Shown: piece by piece, positions 37,501 to 64,000 of the stretch
How positions within the stretch are numbered: position 1 is the first letter of the stretch
How the letters are laid out: each line of letters opens with the position of its first letter
Origin: Glandiceps talaboti
Lineage: Eukaryota; Hemichordata; Enteropneusta; Spengelidae
Assembly (NCBI RefSeq): GCF_964340395.1
Contig: NC_135564.1
Span: forward strand, 4,458,861 to 4,522,860
Length of the DNA stretch: 64,000 nucleotides
Reading direction: 5' to 3'
Program-made: the position numbers and the translations under genes
The notes under the pieces: generated by a model
The model's input: the letters and a program-made list of their open reading frames with translations, nothing else
Databases searched by the model: none
What the model was told of the DNA's origin: nothing

Positions 37501-38745
37501 AGTCGTGAGCCAAGTTTCCAGTGGGTAGTGAATGCCATCGATAGTAATCTATTCGTTGCTGGTGGAGAGGTGTATTCCGCCCTCAAACCTAAATTATGGG
37601 CTGCCATTGATGATGAAATAGTATTGGCTGACTGTGATTTCTACAGGTAAATGAGTCATTGGTTATCATTACATCACTTCACCCAATTTTTCAGTACGTT
37701 ACTTCTTCATCAATGCGATGATTTTTTGTTTGTTTAGGGTAGTAAGTAGGTAAAAAATGTACTGGGGTTCGAACCTTTCCAATGTCATTTTACACAGGGT
37801 TCAAAAACAAACTTAAGATAGATTCTATGGGAAATACTGTTATGTTTCTCCTTTCTGTTTTATAAGGTAACTGTTCTGAAACCTTAGAAAAATACTGTTG
37901 ATGTAACTTCACAAAGTGTTGTTTTGGGTATCAATTCATAAGATACAGTAAAATGATCATTATCAGTAACAACATGTAAATAGAGATAATGGTAATCATA
38001 AATGTCATTGTGGTACCATATTAATTTCAAGTAAATATTTCTCTGTGACTGTCACTCATTAGTTACTACTTCAGTTGCCAATTTCCAGATTGACATCAGA
38101 CATACAGGCATCACAAAGTTCACAGTATAGTGAATATATGCAGAAAACAGCATTCTTTGACAAATTTGATAATATAGCAGGTGTACATTTGTAGAAAGAG
38201 CGAGTGGTAATTGTTTAGGCTTTACAATGTAAATTATGTTTGTATAAAGTATAGCAGTCTTGTCCGATATGCGAAATCTGGCCATTTACAAACTTTGCAT
38301 TTTATATTTATTATAATTGTGATTGCCTTGAGCTTTCAGGAGAGAAAACGTACTATAGATTCACATGAAAGCTATTATTTACTTGTAGTTGTGTACAGCA
38401 GGTTTTTTTTTTTTCACAACATTTGTACCATACAAGTTAATACACACAAGCTGTCTACAAAATTTACAACATAGCAGATATCTGTGGAAATGCATAAAGA
38501 ACTATGAGTAACCCGTCTGACCTATTGTGAGCCATGTGTTGCAGATAAATATATGCTTATACAATGTTCTGTAAAACACAAATACAGTCCACATTTTATA
38601 TGACAGCAATTTCTCCAGAAATGTACCACTAGCATGTTTCTTTCTGTTCCTATTTCACATGTACTAGATGTAGTTCCTATGGAAGTCAAAGGATTTTATT
38701 ATTATATTACTTTATTATCCCTTACGTTGGGAATTTGTCTTGTTA

Positions 38746-38791
<46 letters not shown>

Positions 38792-38831
38792 CTGCTAAGA
38801 CAGTGCTCTATACCGCAGTAGTGGCAGAGCG

Positions 38832-38875
<44 letters not shown>

Positions 38876-40261
38876 CTCGGTGAGTATCAATCTGCTAAGA
38901 GAGTGCTCTATACCGCAGTGGCAGAGCGTAATAGTTTTGGTAGTACTAAAAAGAGTTCCAGTACTACCAAAACTATATATATATATACTGGTAGATATAT
39001 AATGAAGTATTCACTGATTTTGCGTGCAATAAAAAATTTACAAAAACAATATTGTGTAGAGGACTCCTAACACGAGATTGATGTGTTATCAGAGAACTTC
39101 ATTAAGAGTGCAGACTGTAGTATTAGTGTATTGCTAGCTATTTATATATTCACAATGACAAATATCTCATTAAATTTACATTTCTACTTATTCTTGTCCA
39201 CAGTTACAATCCCGACTTGGAGTGTGATCCTTATGGTGAAGAAGGCATACTGTGGTCCTTTAATTACTTCTTTTACAACAAGAAGTTAAAACGTATCTTG
39301 TTCTTTACCTGTCGAGCTATCAGGTTAGTTCGAAAACTGCATAAAGAATTCAATTCATTAAATGTAAAACTTGTGGAAAGTTGATTTATGTATTACAACA
39401 GTATTTTTAACTTTCCAGTTATTGTTGTGACATAACTGACGGTTTTGTAAAATATCAGTCATTTTATCAAAAAGGTAACTACATATACATGTTGACTGTG
39501 TGTCTTGTTGATTGTATCCTTGCCATCAGGCATACAATGTATAACCCAAAATCAAGACAATGATATATACATGTAATATTAAAGCGTACATTTATATCTC
39601 TGAAATGTATGAGCCAATTTCAACCAAATATGATCAGCTCATCAACAAGTAAAGGAGCCTCTGAGATTCATTTATATGTAGATCTTTACATCATTGTAAT
39701 TACCATATTTGGAGTTCATTGGCAAGTAAAGTGGCGTGTATGAGTTTCATGTAATTCTTTAGTTCACTGTAATTACCATATTTTCAGCTCGTCGGCAAGT
39801 AAAGTAAAGTGATGTTTATGAGTTTCATGTAATTCTTTAGTTCACTGTAATTACCATATTTTCAGCTCGTCAGCAAGTAAAGTAGCCTCAGATTCTGGTA
39901 TTGGTCAAGATCTAGGTATGGACATGGATGGTGATGACATGGAGTATGACTATGTTGATGAGACCGATGATTTCACTTATTCCACCAGAGGAAGGCAAGT
40001 ACCACCCCCTTATGTGTTGATTATTTTGGACAGATCTTGGATAAACAACCAAGTTCAATTTTAGTTTATTCTTCTAATGCAGATCACGTCATCAAATTGG
40101 TATATTTGACCACAGACCTCGGTCTGAGCTTGCCCCAAAAGTGGCAATAATTGCACTTCATGATTAGTGGGAAGTCATTGGTGGTGCTCCTTGTGCACAT
40201 GTTTATGTATTCACCAGCAATGCATGCTTGCATCCACCAATTCATAATCCACACTTGCATG

Positions 40262-40317
<56 letters not shown>

Positions 40318-40385
40318 CATACACACACATACATACATGCATACATACATACATATATACATACATACATACATACATACATACA

Positions 40386-40419
<34 letters not shown>

Positions 40420-40563
40420 CATACATACATACATACATACATACATACATACATACATACATACATACTATATAGTCATTCATTGAGCAGTGTTTAGACC
40501 GTACTTCTAGTCACTAATAATGATGTTATTCTTCTCTTTAGACTGACTCCTGTGATGTACTGA
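34432..40563 (+). CDS. MAF1: MAF1, repressor of RNA polymerase III transcription
   Basis: Six exons, all joined in phase 2, total 780 nt (259 aa; human 256 aa). MAF1 binds Pol III and TFIIIB to shut down tRNA and 5S synthesis under stress, and is inactivated by TORC1 phosphorylation. Diagnostic blocks are [78 protein letters not shown]-like [20 protein letters not shown] and [18 protein letters not shown], then an acidic tail ([17 protein letters not shown]). Two of the TOR-site contexts known in human (LSPP and LSPS) are kept. Start: the first ATG matches the family N-terminus exactly. Confidence 0.97.
35290..35825. mobile_element. ~535-bp foldback element in MAF1 intron 1
   Basis: Left arm (about 35,290-35,420; TAATCTGATTAAAATCTGAT, TTTCTTTTTAGCT, CTTTTGTGAGTAG) and right arm (about 35,690-35,825) are imperfect inverted copies of ~130 bp around a ~270-bp centre. 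No ORF. Confidence 0.75.
36482..36739 (+). CDS. MAF1: MAF1 exon 2
   Basis: TTTGTAG acceptor. Encodes [19 protein letters not shown], the Ser/Pro-rich mobile linker with conserved TOR-type sites, and [20 protein letters not shown] up to the GTACAG donor. Confidence 0.95.
37479..37646 (+). CDS. MAF1: MAF1 exon 3
   Basis: TTACAG acceptor and GTAAAT donor. Encodes [20 protein letters not shown] through [18 protein letters not shown]. Confidence 0.95.
38747..38985. repeat. (AT)n tracts with duplicated unique flank and a hairpin
   Basis: Two AT tracts (38,750-38,788 and 38,836-38,874) are each followed by a copy of AGTGCTCTATACCGCAGT and GGCAGAGCGTAAT. Then comes the inverted repeat AGTTTTGGTAGTACT / AGTACTACCAAAACT at about 38,932-38,973. 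Confidence 0.8.
39204..39323 (+). CDS. MAF1: MAF1 exon 4
   Basis: CCACAG acceptor and GTTAGT donor. Encodes [39 protein letters not shown], the MAF1 signature core. Confidence 0.95.
39600..39865. repeat. ~73-78-bp tandem copies of the MAF1 exon 5 acceptor edge
   Basis: CAG-CTC...GGCAAGTAAAG-type copies begin at 39,638, 39,715 and 39,788, before the genuine exon start at 39,866. The intron sequence TCACTGTAATTACCATATTT is repeated with them. Using the nearest decoy would hit a stop within eight codons. Confidence 0.9.
39866..39994 (+). CDS. MAF1: MAF1 exon 5 (acidic tail)
   Basis: TTTCAG acceptor; three earlier look-alike acceptors lie at 78, 151 and 228 bp upstream. Encodes a Ser-rich then acidic tail. 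It most likely ends at AG|GCAAGT, a GC donor, which keeps phase 2. An alternative GT donor at 39,999 is weak. Confidence 0.85.
40265..40467. repeat. (CA)n-(CATA)n microsatellite in MAF1 intron 5
   Basis: About 40 bp of CA, then about 150 bp of CATA with CATATATA interruptions. Confidence 0.97.
40542..40563 (+). CDS. MAF1: MAF1 exon 6 (last codons and stop)
   Basis: CTTTAG acceptor. Adds RLTPVMY, then TGA at 40,561-40,563. The residues resemble the short hydrophobic end of human MAF1 (RVPVICI). Confidence 0.8.
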
Positions 40564-41204
40564 TTGCAGTGGATTTCATTTGAGCTGAAGTACAATCATA
40601 AGATGGATAGCGTGGTGACATCAAATGTGTGCAACACCACAACTTGTATATTGGTGACTAGATCTTCAGTGTCACAGTGGTTTTTACTGTAATTATGTCA
40701 ACAATAATAGATGTTTTAGTAGTGATAGTGAAACTGTTTTAAAATGTTCTATGTGTAGATATTGTTTGGTCAGTGCACAGTACAATCTTTATGATGTTAA
40801 GTTATCCATGAAGGGTGTGAGAATATTTCAGCAAGCTGAACTCAAAAATAAGTTAGAGTTTCAGTTTATTGTATGTTCATAAATAGTTACATAAATCTTG
40901 CCATTTTATGTTGTGAGACAAAGCTGAGTTTAAAGAGTTGTGGGATGTTAAATAACATTTTACCAATATTGAGAGTGTTCCAGATGAATATATCTTGTTT
41001 ACAATGGATTCATTTCTACTGGTAAATGATAGTAGTAAACAATATGCAAGGTGTAGATTGGTAAAATGAAAACTGGTGGATAGACTGAGAGGTGTAGAAC
41101 TTGAAGCTGCACTTGCTGCAACTGGAATGTTTTTTGAAACTGTTTTGTTTGATATAATGGGTCCATTGTAATACCATACCCTATATGTTATTACATCTGT
41201 ACCA

Positions 41205-41580
41205 AAGATTACATGCACTGGTGCACACTCATACTAGTGGTATTTGCACTGCAGTGCAATACTGAGAAAACATTATTGCATACCAGCGTGCAAATGAGGA
41301 CACCACCATTCTGCCTGAAAGTGTGTAATCACATAGTGTCATTTTTACAGAAATTTGTTGTTTCAGACAAACAAAGTGTAATAATAACAGGACCCAATGC
41401 CTTGTGTGTGCCAGTGTAGGTACTCAGGGTTATCTGCATGAGTGCTTGCAGTGTTTTCTGCTGCACTTGCACTTGTTACACTTTTGAAAGTACGGGCACA
41501 GAGAACACTGCAAGCACTCGTGCAAGTACCTAGATAGAGTACACCACGCTTGCTCTCGCACGTCATGGGGTACTATCACA
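41205..41580. mobile_element. Dispersed foldback repeat, copy 2
   Basis: Same modules as 26,330-26,765: CACTGGTGCACACTCATACT, CACTGCAGTGCAATACTGAG, then a palindrome with CTGCTGCACTTGCACTTG and AGAGAACACTGCAAGCACTC, ending near GTCATGGGGTACTATCA. Confidence 0.75.
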
Positions 41581-41594
41581 GTATTGAATCCCTC

Positions 41595-41870
41595 ATGGGT
41601 AAACATATTTGTGTAGCTGTACACATAATATGGTGCAGTAAATCCAAACCAATTGATTTTTGCGTCCTCATCCAAAAATCGTTAACCCCAAATGTGATCA
41701 CGATATCAACCTATTACTGTACTACTTATGGATAAAGTCAGTAGCAGTAACAAGTACAATGTCTACTTATTGGTGTTTTAAATGTTTGAAGTGAGTATAT
41801 TGTTGGTTGTGTGAAACAATAACACTCCAGTTACAGCTAGTGCAGTTTTCAGTAGGCTTTGAACTGTCCT
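41595..41870. repeat. Dispersed repeat pair, copy 1
   Basis: Aligns with 47,816-48,095: AAACATATTTGT.TAGCTGTA, TACAATGTCTA.TTATTGGT and ACTCCAGTTACA blocks occur in the same order and spacing. No ORF. Confidence 0.7.
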
Positions 41871-43079
41871 AGCAATACTTTGAAAAGCTCACCAGTTTGA
41901 AGCGAGATTATGTGTGTATGCAATGTTTGCATCAGACTGAGAGTATGTTAGGCAGAAAAGTATGCCATCACAGGGCGCCCTCACAAATCAGTTATGTCTT
42001 TTTGCAGAAATAAAACATACTATGGTAGTAAGTTTAATATCTCTTCCAAGGACAGATAAAAATAACTGTATGTGTATTTCTACATACATGTATTTAAGGT
42101 TGTCCTTGGTGTTTCAAAAGCATAACTTTGCTAAAAGAACAAATAGGTCCAGAACAGTTGGCATTTAATGCAGGTATTTTGATATAGGATATTTAAAACT
42201 GAACAAAAAAGACTGGAGCGTTAGTATTCATGGTTCACTAATACTGTGCTTTTAGAATATTTTGATGTTTTTATTTATGTTTTAATGTTATTTTTAAGAC
42301 ACATTTGGTGTAATGTGAATGGCAAAGTTTTGCCTAGTTTTATGTGGAAGGAGCTGTGTTGTGTGTAAGGAAGATTGAAAGTAAAATGAGTGTGTTTGCA
42401 CTCAGGTTGATAGCAAAGTTATTCAGGATAACAAAAACTTAATCCTTTTGAATTTAGAATTGTTATTGTTCCGTTAAAAAGGCAAATATATATGGTTGAA
42501 ATTGTAGTCCAAATTATCACTCATATAGTATAATTATAGGACCGATTGTTTACTATGTGTTTGCCAGTTTGGTAGAAATGATAGAATTAAGTATATTCAG
42601 AACAGTTTCCATGGATAAAGGTTTATTCATAACTGTGATTTACAGACTTGAGATTAGTTGAGTTATATGTGGTTAAAAGGCTCAAGTAGCCATACAGGCA
42701 TGCATAGATTTGTAGCATGTATTGCATCAAGCTACAAAGTACCATACTGACTGAATAGTATATACTATTCAGTACTGAATATTTTGACTTTTTTTTTTTT
42801 AAATTTTTTTTTTGTGCTGGGAATTGCTCCAAGCGATTTTCTGTTATGCAGACAAATCCACACAAACATACACAAATGCTAGAGTTTGTGTTTCTTTGGT
42901 TTCTAAAGCATGTTTTTGTCACAATAACCAAGCCTCATACTAGTATATTAAGCTAGTGGAGGCATAACATGCAGTGGAATGATGTGTGCTATACGGTTGT
43001 TTTACAAATTCACTGACGTGTGTATGTCTATAGCAGTATATCTATGAGCGTATTAGACTGTAAGATACGTTGTGTTGCT

Positions 43080-43260
43080 CCTCCCTCACCAGTGTGATCG
43101 ATGTTTGAGGGCGTCCCATCATTGCTACACCCTCACCAGTGTGATCAATGTGTGAGGGCGTCCCATCATTGCTACACCCTCACTAGTGTGACCAATGTGT
43201 GAGGGTGTCCCATCATCGCTACACCCTCATCAGTGTGACCAATGTGTGAGGGCATCTGAT
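43080..43260. repeat. ~52-bp tandem repeat, about 3.5 copies
   Basis: Unit: CCCTCACCAGTGTGATC, ATGTGTGAGGGCGTCCCATC, ATTGCTACA. CCCTCAC and GTGAGGG are complementary, so each unit can form a small hairpin. Confidence 0.88.
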
Positions 43261-43899
43261 CACAGCATACCTTACAGACTATGTGAGTATATATACCGAA
43301 TGGTTTTGCTAAGACTTTCTGTTTTCAGTATCGTATGTGTGTTTGGTGTAGATTACTCTACAAACTTTCTTCAAAAGTATTGATCTTTTATGTGTACATA
43401 ATAAGAGGGCTGATGCAGTTTTCCTCGCCTTGTGATATTTGAAAAAAAGGTGTATTGTGAAAGAATTAAGATTATAGAGTCATTTTAAGATGTTTTTGTA
43501 TGTGATATGACGTGACGTGACGTGGTGTTATGTTGTAGGAGACAAAAACAGTGTAAATAGTATCTTGTATGATATTGTGTATGGATTGTTATACACTATT
43601 CTGTACAGGTGTTTTTATACCCTTCAAATAAACTGGATGTTCAATTTATTGGTCAGTATGTCTGTTTTCATATGTATGCTTTTCAGATGTAATGTATCAA
43701 TATGTCTGTATTTGTATGTTTCTGTATTTGTATATGTGTTTAGCACCCTTCAGCCTACCACCTCATCTAGTAAAGAAGACAACATTACGACATTCTTTGC
43801 CAAAATGTTACAGCTAAAGTAATGTAGGCTTGGTGTTCCACTCATGGGCCATTACGTTTTTGACACAACAATATGACTAACAATAACAGACAAGGATTT

Positions 43900-43990
43900 T
43901 CATGACACAGATGTGCACTGTTATGATGTAGAATGACCAGGGTATAAATTCCATATATTTTTGCGTATGCATGGTATAATACATATTATA
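43900..43990. repeat. Dispersed repeat fragment (pairs with 54,735-54,830)
   Basis: CATGACACAGATG.ACTGT and TAAATTCCATATATTTTTG.. TGCATGGTATAAT recur in CYLD intron 5. Confidence 0.65.
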
Positions 43991-46900
43991 AATGCATGAT
44001 GCCATGAAGGTAAGTGGTGTAAATATACCAATGATTGTAACTATAAGTATTTTACTCTCCAAACACCAAACAGTTACAAAGAAATAATTATGATATGTGT
44101 ATTGGTAAAATACTGCCCATGGCAATGTGTACAACTGAAATCCAATGTCTGACATACACATGCAGTGAGAGAAACATACCTCAAACATGAAAACATCCCT
44201 ACAGGATAATGGAACATCCCATGGACTTTAACCAAGTCATGATGTAACATTCTATAACCATACAGCTGTAACTTGAAAACCACTGATCAGATCACTTTCA
44301 TTTGAACAATTTCATCTAGACACCCAAAGTAATGTCTCCACCAAATGTCAAAGCAATTGGTCTGGCAGCTTTGACTAAGTTGTTTACACACACACAGACA
44401 CACTTCATGACAGCTATAGCCAATATTCAGTTGTGCAAAAAGCGGGCACTGAACTCCAATGCTGGTATGAAATTATACAATAATATACATCCTATTGCTA
44501 GTGCTTGCAATAGCATTTTACCTTATGCTGCTAGTGTGTCAAAATAAAAGAAGGTTGATTTGGTTCACAATAGTAATGCATCTATACAGTGTATCAGGTT
44601 GAGGTTAATGGTGTCCACCAAGAAATCCAATGATATATGTAGTTATTTCTATGATATACCTAGGTGGTAAAAGTTCTATTTCAGGTCACAAGAATTAGAT
44701 GCTACTTTGCTATGGTCCCACTGTAACTGATTAAAAACAACCCAAGAAGCGTTTATCATGTTTCCCAGGCCATGCGTGTGTGGAAAGCTTTGAACATTTC
44801 TGTATATGGTATCATTGAAATGGTAGTTTAAAGGAAACCTTACAAAAATGAAATGTATTATGAATATTATTATGACATATGCATAGAAACACAGCATGAT
44901 TTACAAACTAATCATTCATATTTATTACAACCCAGTACACATATTTTCAATTGCACTTCCTGTTCACATGGATTGTTTTTTCCTCTCTATGGAACCAAAA
45001 TGAACTAGTCTTCTTTATGTGTTGTATAACAGGTGTAATTTGGAACACAGGCTGTCAAATGTATCACATGGCGACATTTCTACTCTGAGCACATGGTGTA
45101 ACTACTTGTATGATTTGGTGAAGAAGCGTTTATAGTAATCAAATGACCATCCTACTTATTCACAAAGTTTTATATGTTTGACGACATACCCCAAAACTAT
45201 CATTTTTTTTATTGATGGCTGAAATATGGTCCTATCATTCATTGGCAAGTTAATAATGTCATAAATATCAATGTCTACTCACAACATAAAGTGACAAAAG
45301 CTTACCATTGATAATGTGGGGGGGGGGGATTTGAACAGTATCTGTTACAGGATCTATAAACCTTTCAGAGATAAAGAGGCAAAATGTATGTTACTATCTC
45401 AAGTGTGGCTACCATTTTGCCAAAGGTCAAAATCACTAAATCAATGAACATGCATAGTAATACTAAGTATAGTGTTTGACATTTGTGCCAGGTGTCGTCA
45501 AAACTGAGTCATGGCTGTCAGAGATATGGCTGACCATGGGCAGACATAGGTCATTCCTATAGCCCCCTCCATGCTGTGCCTGTTTGGGGCTAATACAGTA
45601 ATAACACAATATTAATTTGCATGACAACAGGAAATTGCACAATCTCTGTACTGGTTTTTACTGGTAGGGTGTTACTTTGTAGATTTGTTTATCGTCTCCG
45701 ATGCATCACTGGAAAAAAGCAATACAGACAGGAATTGAATGACATTGTGTATTTAATATAAATTTTGTTTTACATGAAATGTCATTCTTAAAAAATAAAA
45801 CTAACTTAAAGATATTACAGTTTGAATTAAAATGGACAGTCTATTCAAGTTCAACCTTGTGTATACATTTCAACCCCACATTTTGAGGACTTGAATTAAT
45901 TTCTAACGAAGTCCAAATAAGGAGCTAGATGTACGGAACTGAAATTTGTTTCCATCAATTCTGCTTATTGAGTAGTGTTTCACATTATGCAGCTTATAAA
46001 TAGATTTTGTTACACACTAGACTACATAGATAAGAACATACTCAATTGGACCGTGATGTACAATGAAACATGAACAATTTCAGTATCATGGTGTCCATTA
46101 CCTAACTATATCATGACAGTAATGTACAATCAAATTGAAAACAGGGAACTTGAATTATTACAGATTAAAGGCAGTGATAATGGCCGAGAAAAATTATTTA
46201 TGATATGCAAAATAAATTACAATGAATATCATTGAAACACTAATTGCAACTTTCACTACATTCCAAAAAATAGAAAACTGACTCGTGGAGTCATAAAAAA
46301 ATATTCTAGTTAGTAATAATTAATTGTATCCTGACACTTTAATACATCTATATCTTTTATCAATTCTCATCAATATAGAGTCTGTATATGATATTACATT
46401 ACATCACAGTTATAGTATTTCACACCAACCTGTCCCTAGACACGGTGTGTTGCTGTTTGTCATCTGTGTGTAGTTATTTTACATCTGAATGTTTGGAGAC
46501 TCTCGTGATACTGTACAACCCTGTAAAACCCTTGCTGGTTATCTATAAATATGCCAGTCTGACTATCTAACTAACACATGGCACCTTGAACCCAACTCAT
46601 GAGAAGAAATGTTGATCAGTCAGGAAACCATTTCACTTTCTTCTCTTTGCAATGTAGTTTGCACATGTTCACTGATCCTATCTCCTTCCATTATTTTAAC
46701 AAGCATGGTAATACACAGAGTAATCTTATACCCTTCAATCTCCATTCCATTGTGGTTTCAGTTGTTCGCATCAAATTTGGATGTTAAGATGTGTACTAAT
46801 TATGATGTCCACAATATCAGATGCATACTTTCCACACTACTTATTCTTGATGCAAAGACTTCCATCATCTGGGATATGTGTCTGTTGGTTCACACATTTC

Positions 46901-47289
46901 AATCCTGCCTGTTGAACTCGCTTATCTACAACACTTGGAGATGTGCCTGTGAATGTTTGATTGCTTACTTTATCATTAATCTGATCTCAATTACTGGTGA
47001 ACATCAATCACTTTCTCCGTGGCAATCTTAATTTCATGATCTTATTTATCACAGGAATTAATTTTTGCATTTTTTAAAGATGTATGACAAGTTCCTCGAT
47101 GTTTGAATTTATGATGATGATGATTTCATTCTGAATAGAGGAACAGTCTAATACATGTAGGCATTTTCTCCAAGTTTGCTTCCATTATAATTCCACTTCC
47201 ATAATTTCACCTATGCAGCCCAGAAGTATGGGGTTGATTTCTCTTGATAAAGTCCTCACTCTTGAGTTTTGAACTCACAGAGGTATTCA

Positions 47290-63367
<16,078 letters not shown>

Positions 63368-64000
63368 TTTAAACTGAATTACCTTACATTATTAACAACT
63401 GGTGCGTCATTTCAGCTCCGAACGGTGATGACCTAGCTTTCGAAACCGTTGCCAATAGTATCATTCCGCGGTGAAAATAGTACGCCCAACAATCCGTTTC
63501 ACACCGAAACAGTGTAGAATCCAATTTTAAAGATTGTATAAGGTCACAAAATAACACTGAGCTGTAAAATCGCTGAAATGATATTGTAAAGCATCACATA
63601 CGGACAAATAACAAAACGGAAGTCAACTGAACTACACAGGTATGGAACGCGTGATCATTGCGCATACAGCTGGACAGACTTGGGGAATACCCTAGCCTCG
63701 TTGTCAAACATGATATGACATCACACATATTGTGAATTATGCCGTCAAATCTGATAGTTAGGGACCGAGGGCATCTTCATGATCGATAAAATTACAAGTT
63801 AAGAAAAGGAGTTTTACCAGTGTGTAAATTTCACGGAAATACAGCGTCTAGTGATTTTAGGTTTATTATAGGGTCGATGATCACGTAGGGCAATGTTTCA
63901 AGAACTCCTGAAATTTGAAAACATGTTACATTCTGCGATGCGCGCTGCGCCGGTATTCCACCCGAAGGGATCTGAGGTTAGGGAGCTACAAGTGTAGTAC
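63368..64000. promoter_or_regulatory. CYLD upstream region
   Basis: No coding sequence recognised. The 5' UTR and promoter of CYLD should lie here. No TATA box is evident near the start, and the end of the window has a small CpG-containing patch (GATGCGCGCTGCGCCGG, about 63,940). Individual sites could not be assigned. Confidence 0.45.

Larger units (their letters stand above)
40564..47289. other. Convergent region between MAF1 and CYLD (3' UTRs and intergenic)
   Basis: MAF1 and CYLD point toward each other, so both 3' UTRs lie here. AATAAA occurs at 42,009 on the plus strand, but no polyadenylation site can be fixed. The region holds dispersed repeats (41,205-41,870 and 43,900-43,990) and a 52-bp tandem (43,080-43,260). 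I found no further gene. Confidence 0.5.

Noticed and set aside
40877-44897. Additional gene between MAF1 and CYLD
   Set aside because: ORFs here fall in dispersed repeats or AT-rich sequence, and none shows conserved motifs or paired splice sites.
46609-47031. 140-codon plus-strand ORF antisense to the CYLD 3' region
   Set aside because: Composition is not protein-like, and it lies in the expected CYLD 3' UTR or intergenic DNA.

Overview
The window is genomic DNA from an animal, most likely a marine invertebrate bilaterian. The evidence is multi-exon genes with GT-AG introns of 0.1-10 kb, AT-rich non-coding DNA, very dense microsatellites and minisatellites, and proteins that match the metazoan families HOIL-1/SHARPIN, MAF1 and CYLD but are clearly diverged from vertebrate ones. 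The phylum cannot be fixed by eye. A hemichordate, lancelet or mollusc would all fit.

Layout. (1) 1-10,588, minus strand: the 3' part of a small, unrecognised type I membrane protein. A signal-peptide exon at about 10.4-10.6 kb is joined in compatible phase to a transmembrane exon at 1-246. The ~10 kb intron holds a 1.7 kb minisatellite. (2) ~10.7-18.9 kb: intergenic, with a TTGACT-type minisatellite, a TIR element carrying a tRNA-like sequence, and microsatellites. (3) 18,893-33,060, minus: a 14-exon gene (2,349 nt, 782 aa) encoding SHARPIN-type PH fold - LUBAC-tethering motif - ubiquitin-like domain - NPL4 zinc finger - RING1/IBR/RING2. It is a HOIL-1 (RBCK1) protein that also has the N-terminal domain known from SHARPIN. 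An extra in-phase exon (24,966-25,139) ends in a stop and would give a 574-aa RBR-less, SHARPIN-like isoform. (4) 34,432-40,563, plus: MAF1, the RNA polymerase III repressor (6 exons, 259 aa), head-to-head with gene 3 across ~1.4 kb. Its last intron appears to be GC-AG. (5) 40.6-47.3 kb: convergent intergenic region with dispersed repeats. (6) 47,290-63,367, minus: complete CYLD deubiquitinase (14 exons, 3,201 nt, 1,066 aa; three CAP-Gly domains, USP domain, B-box). (7) 63,368-64,000: CYLD upstream region.

How the genes relate. HOIL-1/SHARPIN belongs to LUBAC, which makes Met1-linked ubiquitin chains. CYLD removes Met1 and Lys63 chains. So a writer subunit and an eraser of NF-kB-type ubiquitin signalling lie within 45 kb, with MAF1 between. 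In human the direct neighbour of MAF1 is SHARPIN, also head-to-head (from memory). The locus therefore suggests that the positional SHARPIN orthologue here still carries the full HOIL-1 RBR module.

The most unusual structural signal is that several coding exon edges (RBCK1-like exons 4, 5 and 10; MAF1 exon 5) have degenerate tandem copies, each spanning the splice site, in the adjacent intron. Several previously unlabelled foldback/MITE-like elements were also found, including one with a telomere-like (TTAGGG-type) loop.
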